Part shown: positions 57,055 through 64,000 of the stretch, one piece after another
Numbering within the stretch: position 1 is the first letter of the stretch
Layout: each line of letters begins with the position of its first letter
NCBI RefSeq assembly: GCF_039993895.1
Contig: NZ_CP121194.1
Span: 2,976,001-3,040,000 of the forward strand
Source of the DNA: Edaphobacter paludis
GTDB taxonomy: Bacteria > Acidobacteriota > Terriglobia > Terriglobales > Acidobacteriaceae
Direction: 5' to 3'
DNA length: 64,000 bases
Notes under the pieces: generated by a model
The model's input: only the letters and a program-made list of their open reading frames with translations
What the model was told of the DNA's origin: nothing
Databases searched by the model: none
Program-made: the position numbers and the translations under genes

Positions 57055-58188
57055 ATGTCCAATGTTGTCGCACCTAAAGGCTTGGAAGGCATCGTCGCCA
57101 CCAGCTCTTCCATTTGCTTTATCGACGGTGACGCTGGCGTGCTCTCCTATCGCGGCATCGATATCCACGAACTGGCGCAACGCTCCACCTTCGAAGAGAC
57201 CGCCTATCTTCTCTGGTTTGGCAAACTTCCGAACACCTCCGAACTCGCCAGCTTCGCCACGCAACTGGCCGGAGCGCGTCAGCTTAATCCAAAGGTTATT
57301 GATCTCCTGCGAAGCGTTCCCGCCACCGCCACGCCTATGCAGGTGCTCCGCACCGCCGTTTCTCTACTTAGCATCTACGACGCCGACGAGGCCGACTCCA
57401 GCCACGACGCAAACGTCCGCAAGTCCTTCCGCCTCACCGCGCAGATTCCGATGATCGTCGCTACCTTCGACCGCATCCGCAAGGGCAAGCCCGTCATCGA
57501 ACCCGACCACAAGCTCTCGCACGCGGGTAACTTCCTCTGGATGCTCAACGGCGAAGCCCCCTCCGAGACAGCCACCCGCGCCTTCGACATCGCGCTCATT
57601 CTCCACGCCGATCACGAGCTGAACGCCAGCACCTTCGCCGCCCGCGTCATCGCCGCGACCCTCGCCGATATCCACTCGGCCATCACCGGCGCGATCGGCG
57701 CGCTCAAAGGCCCGCTCCACGGCGGAGCGAACGAGGCCACCATGCGCCTGCTCTACGCCATCGACAAGGCCGGTGCCGATCCCATCGAATACGTGAAGCA
57801 AATGTTCAGCGAAAAGAAGAAGATCTCCGGCTTCGGCCACCGCGTCTATCACACCGAAGACCCGCGGGCTACGCATCTCCGCCGCATGTCCGAAGAGCTG
57901 GGCCGCGCCGCCGGCAGCACCAAATGGTTCGATTTGTCGCGCAAGATCGAGCTCTTCATTAAAGAGCAGAAGAAGCTCAACGCAAACGTCGACTTCTACT
58001 CAGCCTCCACCTACACCACCCTCGGCATCGATATCGACCTCTTCACGCCAATCTTCGCCATCAGCCGCATCGCCGGTTGGGCCGCCCACGTCATCGAGCA
58101 GCACGACGACAACCGCCTCATCCGCCCACGTGCCGACTACGTTGGCCCTGCCTATCCTTCGCCGTACATTCCAATCGCCGAGCGGTAG
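57055..58188 (+). CDS. gltA: Citrate synthase (short, type I)
   Basis: 377 residues, the length of the dimeric form. It joins oxaloacetate and acetyl-CoA at the entry of the TCA cycle. Catalytic residues are readable: His in KLSHAGNFLWM, His in PLHGGANEATM, GFGHRVYHTEDPR, and Asp in NVDFYSASTYTTLGID. The start follows TGGAGAAG. It could also be a 2-methylcitrate synthase, but no prp genes are near. Confidence 0.95.
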   Translation: MSNVVAPKGLEGIVATSSSICFIDGDAGVLSYRGIDIHELAQRSTFEETAYLLWFGKLPNTSELASFATQLAGARQLNPKVIDLLRSVPATATPMQVLRTAVSLLSIYDADEADSSHDANVRKSFRLTAQIPMIVATFDRIRKGKPVIEPDHKLSHAGNFLWMLNGEAPSETATRAFDIALILHADHELNASTFAARVIAATLADIHSAITGAIGALKGPLHGGANEATMRLLYAIDKAGADPIEYVKQMFSEKKKISGFGHRVYHTEDPRATHLRRMSEELGRAAGSTKWFDLSRKIELFIKEQKKLNANVDFYSASTYTTLGIDIDLFTPIFAISRIAGWAAHVIEQHDDNRLIRPRADYVGPAYPSPYIPIAER

Positions 58189-58245
58189 GTCCCTGCCTCG
58201 CGCTCACACGCACCTCTTTACTCCTCGTCGCGTTCCACGCGCCAG

Positions 58246-58848
58246 TTACCTCTGGCTAGCCGGAGGTACGATGCCATTCATCCTCAAGTATTCGACCAAT
58301 TGTCCGTAGTGGTCGAATCCATGTGCGACCACGAAACCCGCAAGACTGGCCCGAGTCTGGTCTCCGCGAACGCTCTCAAAGGCGTTTTGTGGCGTCAACG
58401 TACCAATCGCCTTATGCACAAAGGCGAACGACGCCTGCAGCGCTGCCACGAGCTGATCCTTGTCCGTCATGCTCCCGATCGCCTTTACATCGACATCCGG
58501 CTTCATTCCGCTCAACGAGCCGGCGTAGAAGTAATTCGCCTGTGCCACATGACCCACCATCGCACCAAAGGACCGGACGCCCTTATTGTCCGGTGACAGA
58601 TAGTCCGTCTTTTGGTCCGGCTTGAAGATCGCCGCGCTCGGGGCGAAGTTATACTTATCGGCCGGCATAGCCTTCGCCGCGCCCATCATCTCCGACTCGA
58701 ATCCGCTGAGCATCGCGTCGAACGACTTCGCGGGTGGGATCATCGTACCCGGAGCGACCGCCGGGGCTTTTGCGCCGCCCATCTGGGCCTGCGCGCCGAA
58801 TGAACAACATGCAGTCAACGCCAACGCAACGACCATCTGCTTAATCAT
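58246..58848 (-). CDS. Exported DinB-like protein
   Basis: 200 residues with a signal peptide (1-21, ending SFGAQAQ) and TGGAGAC before the ATG. The mature part is a four-helix DinB/YfiT-like bundle with three candidate metal-binding His: one in [14 protein letters not shown] and two in [20 protein letters not shown]. Cytoplasmic DinB proteins are metal-dependent thiol transferases or damage-induced proteins; this one is exported, so its substrate probably differs. It converges on gltA. Confidence 0.85.
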   Translation of the reverse strand: MIKQMVVALALTACCSFGAQAQMGGAKAPAVAPGTMIPPAKSFDAMLSGFESEMMGAAKAMPADKYNFAPSAAIFKPDQKTDYLSPDNKGVRSFGAMVGHVAQANYFYAGSLSGMKPDVDVKAIGSMTDKDQLVAALQASFAFVHKAIGTLTPQNAFESVRGDQTRASLAGFVVAHGFDHYGQLVEYLRMNGIVPPASQR

Positions 58849-58973
58849 CGTCTGTCTCCAATCAGTCTTTTTGATTGCGCTGCCGATCCACGCAGCGACG
58901 CGCCCAGCCTATCAGATCTCGCTCATCCCGGGCACAATGCCCATCCATCCGTTGCCGGACGTAAAATAGCCCT

Positions 58974-60155
58974 ATGCGCCATATCTACATGGACGCGAAT
59001 GCCACGACTCCTCTTCTTCCCGAAGTCTTCGAAGCCATGCGCCCCTTCTGGATCGAGCACTTCGGCAACGCCAGTTCCATCCATCAGCAGGGCCAGTACG
59101 CCCGCGCCGCCGTCGATCACGCACGCGAATCCGTCGCCAAACTCCTCCACTGCCGCGCCTCCGAGATCGTCTTCACATCGGGAGGCACCGAGAGCGATAA
59201 TCTCGCGCTCTTCGGCACGCTCAGCGAAGGTGCCCACCTCATCACTACGGCCATTGAGCACCATGCTGTTCTTCACGCTGCTGAATCGCTCGTCGCACGA
59301 AATATCGAGGTCACCTTTCTCCCCTGCACGCCGCAGGGACTTATCGAACCCGCCGCGCTCGAAGCCGCGCTACGCCCCAACACAAAATTAGTCAGCATCA
59401 TGTTCGCGAACAACGAGACAGGCGTCATTCAACCTATCGCCGAGCTCGCCCGGATCGCCCACTCTGCTGGAGCGCTCTTCCACACCGACGCCGTACAGGC
59501 CGCAGGCAAGCTCCCACTCGACCTGAGTCCTCGCGGCCCGCTCAAGGACGTAGACCTGCTCAGCCTCTCCGGCCACAAGATCTACGGGCCCAAAGGCATC
59601 GGCGCTCTCTTCGTCCGCCGTAGTGTCCGCCTCGCGCCGATGCTCCACGGAGGCGCCCACGAGCGCCAGCGCCGCGCGGGAACAGAAAATGTCACCGGAG
59701 TTGTCGGTCTCGGCAAAGCCGCCGAACTAGCGCAGGAGTGGCTGCTCACCGATGGCCCGGCCAAATTAGCCGCACTCCGCGACCGCCTCGAACAAGGCAT
59801 CCTTAGCCAGGTAGAAGAGTGCGGCGTCAACGGCGAGGGCGCACCCCGCGTCGCCAACACCACCAATCTCTACTTCGATCATGTAGAAGCGGAAGCGCTC
59901 GTCATCGCGCTCGATCTGAAGGGTCTTTCCGTCAGCGGAGGCAGCGCCTGCCAGTCTGGCGCCACTGAACCCTCGCACGTCCTCACCGCAATGGGCCTCA
60001 CGCTGGCCCGCGCCCGCGCCAGCATCCGCTTCTCCCTCTCCAAACTCACCACCAAAGAAGAAGTCGACCAGGCCCTTACCCTTGTTCCTACCGCCGTGGC
60101 CCGCCTCCGTGAGCTATCGCCCACCTTCGGCAAAGCCGTAGCGGTGGTCGCCTAG
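58974..60155 (+). CDS. Cysteine desulfurase (NifS/IscS family)
   Basis: 393 residues. It takes sulfur from cysteine using pyridoxal phosphate for Fe-S clusters and other thio-cofactors. Motifs include MDANATTPLLPEVFEAM at the start, HFGNASSIH, FTSGGTESDNLAL, ETGVIQPIAE, the PLP lysine in LLSLSGHKIYGPKG, RAGTENV, and the active-site Cys in SGGSACQSGATEPSHVL. No iscU, sufU or other Fe-S scaffold gene is next to it, so iscS and nifS cannot be told apart here. Confidence 0.93.
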   Translation: MRHIYMDANATTPLLPEVFEAMRPFWIEHFGNASSIHQQGQYARAAVDHARESVAKLLHCRASEIVFTSGGTESDNLALFGTLSEGAHLITTAIEHHAVLHAAESLVARNIEVTFLPCTPQGLIEPAALEAALRPNTKLVSIMFANNETGVIQPIAELARIAHSAGALFHTDAVQAAGKLPLDLSPRGPLKDVDLLSLSGHKIYGPKGIGALFVRRSVRLAPMLHGGAHERQRRAGTENVTGVVGLGKAAELAQEWLLTDGPAKLAALRDRLEQGILSQVEECGVNGEGAPRVANTTNLYFDHVEAEALVIALDLKGLSVSGGSACQSGATEPSHVLTAMGLTLARARASIRFSLSKLTTKEEVDQALTLVPTAVARLRELSPTFGKAVAVVA

Positions 60156-60157
60156 CC

Positions 60158-62032
60158 TCACAGATACCAGGGAATATTCACCACTACGATCCTCTGATTT
60201 CCCTTCAGAAGTAGTAGCAGTTTCAACAACTGTACCCGCTGCCCATGCAGCAGGTTTTCCCACCAGTGCCGTACGACCATCTCCGGTAGGATCACTGCGA
60301 CCTTACGCCCTGGATTCTCATCTTCCAGTTTGAGGATGTAATCCATCAAGGGAGTAATCACGAATCTGAAATTGGATGGGATCGTCACAAGTTCCGGCTC
60401 CTGCAATCCTTCTTTCTTAATCGGGGCCAGCACCTTGTCTTCCCACACATCATCGAGCCCTTCATCGCCCTCGCTGTCCGAGTGGATGTGCACCACCTTG
60501 ATGTCTTTCGACAGCAGCAGCCCAAACCGCATCGCCTTCTCGGTAATTCGATCCCATCGCGCCATGGGTATAACGACGATCGGCGACTCCAGATTCACCA
60601 GGTTCAACGGAGTCATGTCCTTCATCTCCCGCTTCACCCTCGAATAGTGCCGCTTTACCCCAAGCATCAGCAGGATCAGCACCGGCACCAGCAACGCAGT
60701 CACCCACGCTCCGGCTGCGAATTTGGCGATCAGCACCACAATCGTCGTCAGCCCCGTCGCCAAAGCGCCAAAGCCATTCACGAACATGTGCCACCAGTGC
60801 TTCTTGTAGCCGCCTTCTGCCTTCTGCCAATGCACAACCATGCCCGCCTGCGACAACGTGAAGGCCAGAAACGCACCAATCGCATAGAGCGGAATCAATC
60901 TTTCCGTCTGTCCATCGAACAGAATCAAAATGACCGTCGTAAACCCGGTCAGCGCATAGATTCCATGCGAGAACAACAGCCGGCGACCGCGCAGAAGAAA
61001 CACATGCGGCAACGAATCATGAGCTGCAATCGCGCGTACCAGTCGCGGAAAATCAGCGAAAGCTGTGTTTGCGCTAAGAGCCAACGCAGCCAGCACGGAG
61101 GCCATCGTCAGGTAGTAAAACCATCCACGCCCAAATACCGCGATTGTCAAAATACTCAATACGGTCTGAAAGTGTGGCGCATCCGACTCCATCGCCGTTA
61201 CTCCATAAGCCCGTGCCAGATACGCGATTCCAAATAACAGAACAACGAGTATCCCGACAATGACGGACAGCGTAATCTGCGCCTTCTTGGCACGCGGATC
61301 CGCAAACGCCATCACTCCGTTCGAGACGGCTTCCACACCCGTCATTGCAGCGCATCCACTCGCGAACGCTTTCATCAACAGCCACAGCCCGAGATACTTT
61401 ACCGTGGCGGGGAGCGCCGCAGGGGGCGCGACCACAGGCGTAGGATGGCCACCGCTCATAATGGTGTGGTATACGCCTACACCGATCATGACCAGCAGCG
61501 TACCCACAAACAAAAAGGTCGGCGCCATAAACGCCGCCCCAGTGTCCTTCACCCCTCGCATGTTCACAATCGCAAGGACCGCCAAAATCACTAAACATAT
61601 CAGCAGCGTGTCTGACTGCAGTGCCGGCACGGCAGAGGTCAAAGCCTCAACGCCCGCCGATATCCCGACAGCGGCCGTCAGAATATAGTCGATCATCAAC
61701 GCGGCGGCAGCCAGCAACCCTGCGCCCTCGCCCAGGTTCTCACCCGCCACGGTATACGAGCCACCACCATTCGGATAAGCCGCAATCGTCTGCCGGTAGC
61801 TGAAGAATACGATCCCCAGCAAAATTAAAATTGCTGAAATGATCGGGACAATATAGTGGACTCCCGCCAATCCCAGAGGAATCAGCAGCGTCATCGCCGC
61901 CTCTGGTCCATATGCTGCGCTGGTGAGCGCATCCAGGCCGAAAATCGGGATTCCCGCAGCGACGCCAATATGTTCGGCGCGCTCTTCACTTGTTGCTAAC
62001 GGTCTCCCCAGAAGGGAGTCAACAAAAGACAT
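60158..62032 (-). CDS. APC-family permease, KimA-like
   Basis: 624 residues. About twelve hydrophobic helices occupy residues 25-465. The beginning, AAGIPIFGLDALTSAAYGPEAAM, and the early helix FSYRQTIAAYPNGGGSYTVA match the APC superfamily branch that includes the potassium importer KimA. A cytoplasmic domain of about 150 residues (SPIVVIPMARWDRITEKAMRF, HIHSDSEGD, and ending NQRIVVVNIPWYL) resembles the universal-stress-like tail of KimA. Potassium or amino-acid import are both possible. No ribosome binding site is seen before the ATG, and a TATACA lies eight bases upstream, so a leaderless transcript is possible. Confidence 0.85.
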   Translation of the reverse strand: MSFVDSLLGRPLATSEERAEHIGVAAGIPIFGLDALTSAAYGPEAAMTLLIPLGLAGVHYIVPIISAILILLGIVFFSYRQTIAAYPNGGGSYTVAGENLGEGAGLLAAAALMIDYILTAAVGISAGVEALTSAVPALQSDTLLICLVILAVLAIVNMRGVKDTGAAFMAPTFLFVGTLLVMIGVGVYHTIMSGGHPTPVVAPPAALPATVKYLGLWLLMKAFASGCAAMTGVEAVSNGVMAFADPRAKKAQITLSVIVGILVVLLFGIAYLARAYGVTAMESDAPHFQTVLSILTIAVFGRGWFYYLTMASVLAALALSANTAFADFPRLVRAIAAHDSLPHVFLLRGRRLLFSHGIYALTGFTTVILILFDGQTERLIPLYAIGAFLAFTLSQAGMVVHWQKAEGGYKKHWWHMFVNGFGALATGLTTIVVLIAKFAAGAWVTALLVPVLILLMLGVKRHYSRVKREMKDMTPLNLVNLESPIVVIPMARWDRITEKAMRFGLLLSKDIKVVHIHSDSEGDEGLDDVWEDKVLAPIKKEGLQEPELVTIPSNFRFVITPLMDYILKLEDENPGRKVAVILPEMVVRHWWENLLHGQRVQLLKLLLLLKGNQRIVVVNIPWYL

Positions 62033-62162
62033 CGTTTCTGTATAGTAACCCGACTGTCAAACCAAGCATCTAACTTCTTTTGCTGCCTTACCGTACCCTC
62101 AAACTGCATTCATCGCCTTTATCATCAAAATAAAAAAACCTAATCCGAAATCAGGAGTCCCC

Positions 62163-62729
62163 ATGCCCTCGACCCTATACGACGTTCCCGTCACTCGAAT
62201 TACCGGCGAAACCACTTCGCTCTCGGACTATCGCGGCAAAGTCCTGCTCGTTGTCAATGTCGCCTCGCAATGCGGCCTCACGCCCCAATACGACGCCCTC
62301 GAAAAGCTCTACACCCGTTTCAAGGATTCCGGCCTCGTCGTACTGGGCTTTCCCGCCAACGATTTCGGCTCGCAGGAGCCCGGAACCAATGAGGAGATCC
62401 AGACCTTCTGCCGCAGCAACTTCGGCGTCAACTTCCCCATGTTCTCGAAGATCGCCGTCACTGGACCCGGCATCCACCCCCTCTATAAGTCCCTCATCGA
62501 AGCCAAGCCCAAAGCCACCGGCGACGGCCGCGCCGCCATGCGCGAGAACCTCAACGGCTTCCTCGGCAAGAAGCACAACTCCACCACCAATCCCGAACCC
62601 GGCATCCTCTGGAACTTCGAGAAATTTCTCGTCGATCGCAACGGCAACGTAGTCGCCCGCTTCTCCCCCGAAGTCACCCCGGACGACCCAGCCGTCATCT
62701 CCGCCATCGAATCCGCTCTCGCCAAATAA
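62163..62729 (+). CDS. Glutathione peroxidase family protein
   Basis: 188 residues. It reduces peroxides with a thiol donor. Family motifs are present: LLVVNVASQCGLTPQYDALEKLY with the peroxidatic Cys (not selenocysteine), VLGFPANDFGSQEPGTNEEI with the Gln, and ILWNFEKFLVDRNG with the Trp and Asn. Many bacterial members use thioredoxin instead of glutathione. AGGAG lies before the ATG. A stem-loop follows at 62736-62766. Confidence 0.93.
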   Translation: MPSTLYDVPVTRITGETTSLSDYRGKVLLVVNVASQCGLTPQYDALEKLYTRFKDSGLVVLGFPANDFGSQEPGTNEEIQTFCRSNFGVNFPMFSKIAVTGPGIHPLYKSLIEAKPKATGDGRAAMRENLNGFLGKKHNSTTNPEPGILWNFEKFLVDRNGNVVARFSPEVTPDDPAVISAIESALAK

Positions 62730-62735
62730 CTGCAA

Positions 62736-62766
62736 GGCTGGATGGGTGATCCTTTCTCATCCAGCC
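62736..62766 (+). terminator. Stem-loop after the glutathione peroxidase gene
   Basis: GGCTGGATG and CATCCAGCC form a perfect 9-bp stem around a 13-base loop, seven bases after the stop. No T run follows, so it may be a weak terminator or an RNA-stabilising structure. Confidence 0.45.
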
Positions 62767-62844
62767 GAAATTCGACCGTCATAGTTCCGCTTGCCTTTAC
62801 CCCTCTCTTCCATTCAAATGGCAGCAACATCCGAGAACCCCTCT

Positions 62845-63954
62845 ATGCGCCTCGCAGCCCTAGCCCTCCTCTTCTCCTCTGCCATCGCCGCCTCAGCCCA
62901 AACCATGTCGGCCCCCACCGCGCAGACGCCTCCCGCCGCCACAACTTGGCCCACGCAGGACGGCACCTACATCATCAAAAACTTCCGCTTCGGCACCGGC
63001 GAAACCCTCCCCGAGCTGAAACTCCACTACCTCACCCTCGGCACGCCGCACCGCAACGCCGCCGGCCACATCGATAACGCCATCCTCCTGCTCCACGGCA
63101 CTGGCGGAAGCGCCCACTCGCTGCTCGCGCCGCAGTTCTCTAACATCCTCTTCGGTCCCGGCCAGCCTCTCGACATCACGAAGTACTACCTCATCTTTCC
63201 CGACGACATCGGCCACGGCCAGTCCAGCAAGCCCAGTGACGGCCTCCACATGCGCTTTCCCCATTACGACTACGACGACATGGTCTCGAGCCAGCACACG
63301 ATGTTGATGGATGGCCTCCACGTCGATCACCTCCGCCTCATCTTCGGCACCTCCATGGGCTGCATGCAGTCCTTTGTCTGGGGCGAAACCTACCCCAACT
63401 TCGCCGACGCCCTCATGCCCATGGCCTGCCTCCCCGTCCAGATCGCGGGACGCAACCGCATGATGCGCTACATGGCCATCGAAAACATCAAGAACGATCC
63501 TGGCTGGAAGAACGGTGAGTACCCCACCGAACCCACCGTCGGCCTTCGCACCGCCTACGAGATCTTCCTCATCATGGGCTCCAGCCCGCTCCAGATGCAG
63601 AAGAACGAACCCACCCGCGCCGAAGCCGAGGCCTATGCAGACAAGTACCTCGCGCGAGGCGTCGCCAACACGGACGCCAACGACTTCATCTACTACACCG
63701 ACGCCTCCCGCAACTACGATCCCAGCGCCCGCCTGTCCACCATCACCGTCCCCGTCCTCTGGATCAACTCCGCCGACGACTTCATCAATCCGCCCGAGCT
63801 AGGCATCGCCGAAAAGATGGTGCCGCTCATGCCTCACGCCAAGTTCATCCTCATCCCCATCTCCGACGCCACCCGCGGCCACGGCACCCACACCCAGGCC
63901 GCCGTCTGGAAGGACTACATGGCCGACTTCCTGCGCCAGACCGACAAAAATTAA
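62845..63954 (+). CDS. Exported alpha/beta hydrolase, homoserine O-acetyltransferase-like
   Basis: 369 residues from ATG 62845, where a signal peptide begins (LAALALLFSSAIAASAQ); the frame opens 18 codons earlier. The core resembles the MetX-type alpha/beta fold: LHYLTLGTPHRNAAGH, LLLHGTGGSAHS, FPDDIGHGQSS, the nucleophile elbow LIFGTSMGCMQSFVW, an acid in LWINSADDFINPPE, and a His in ATRGHGTHTQAAVW. MetX enzymes act in the cytoplasm, so export argues for another hydrolase or acyltransferase role. It ends 46 bp before the right edge, where no further feature is seen. Confidence 0.82.
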   Translation: MRLAALALLFSSAIAASAQTMSAPTAQTPPAATTWPTQDGTYIIKNFRFGTGETLPELKLHYLTLGTPHRNAAGHIDNAILLLHGTGGSAHSLLAPQFSNILFGPGQPLDITKYYLIFPDDIGHGQSSKPSDGLHMRFPHYDYDDMVSSQHTMLMDGLHVDHLRLIFGTSMGCMQSFVWGETYPNFADALMPMACLPVQIAGRNRMMRYMAIENIKNDPGWKNGEYPTEPTVGLRTAYEIFLIMGSSPLQMQKNEPTRAEAEAYADKYLARGVANTDANDFIYYTDASRNYDPSARLSTITVPVLWINSADDFINPPELGIAEKMVPLMPHAKFILIPISDATRGHGTHTQAAVWKDYMADFLRQTDKN

Positions 63955-64000
63955 CCCACAGCAGTTAGTCTGTGACTAGTGACCCTGACTCTCAACAATT

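Overview
The window looks like ordinary chromosome from a high-GC member of the Acidobacteriota, most likely class Terriglobia (Granulicella/Terriglobus/Edaphobacter type). This is inferred from gene content: an acidobacterial-style VWFA protein, a GNAT-type N-acetylglutamate synthase closing an arg cluster, an omega subunit of the Terriglobia type, and tiny Lys/Ala-rich basic peptides. GTG and TTG starts and GGAG-type ribosome binding sites are common. No rRNA, tRNA, CRISPR array, prophage or transposase gene was found.

Layout. 1-4160: end of a sugar transferase gene, nadE (with a perfect 6 x 15 bp tandem repeat at its stop codon), a DsbA-like exported thioredoxin protein, and purU. 4161-8187: a dispersed hairpin/repeat element, a secreted GH105-type hydrolase fused to a DUF4350-like domain, and an exported two-repeat protein. 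8210-13542 (minus): leuS, a coupled membrane protein, a small membrane protein and guaA, probably one operon. 13685-19027: an exported serine-hydrolase-like protein with an EF-hand-like loop, nfo, a long-chain acyl-CoA synthetase, a low-GC orphan helical protein and a TetR regulator. 19244-23794 (minus): gltB.

23879-33016 is the most structured part. A 38-bp perfect palindrome made of two ARG-box-like sites lies between gltB and argR. It is followed by argR-argC-argB-argD-argF-argG, then an inserted cassette (a solo GIY-YIG nuclease and a lipoprotein gene, bracketed by copies of a REP-like palindrome), then argH and a GNAT argA. The nuclease gene's stop codon and last seven residues are supplied by an inverted REP copy. 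The arg genes overlap heavily (GTGA, ATGA, 8-bp and 14-bp overlaps), which makes the cassette stand out. ArgR probably represses its own operon and may also act on gltB, linking glutamate supply to arginine synthesis.

33146-46339: a VWFA protein, a PAS-GGDEF-EAL protein, a YeaQ-like membrane protein, an outer-membrane-like protein, DUF763, a second copy of the dispersed repeat, a group III truncated globin, a DUF3309-like peptide, ribD-ribE, an MHYT-GGDEF cyclase, rho and rpoZ. 46786-63954: a ComM-type ATPase, a HEAT-repeat protein, an MmcQ/YjbR protein with sdaA, a prolyl-aminopeptidase-like hydrolase, a thiolase, a 22-residue basic peptide gene with its own promoter and terminator, a coiled-coil membrane protein, thiO, gltA, a DinB-like protein, a cysteine desulfurase, a KimA-like permease, glutathione peroxidase and an exported homoserine-acetyltransferase-like hydrolase.

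The best candidates for something undescribed are the REP/GIY-YIG cassette inside the arg operon, the hairpin-plus-box repeat at 4628-4771 and 40291-40413, and the 22-residue basic peptide gene. Domain and family names are from recognition of motifs in the translated sequence; no database search was run.
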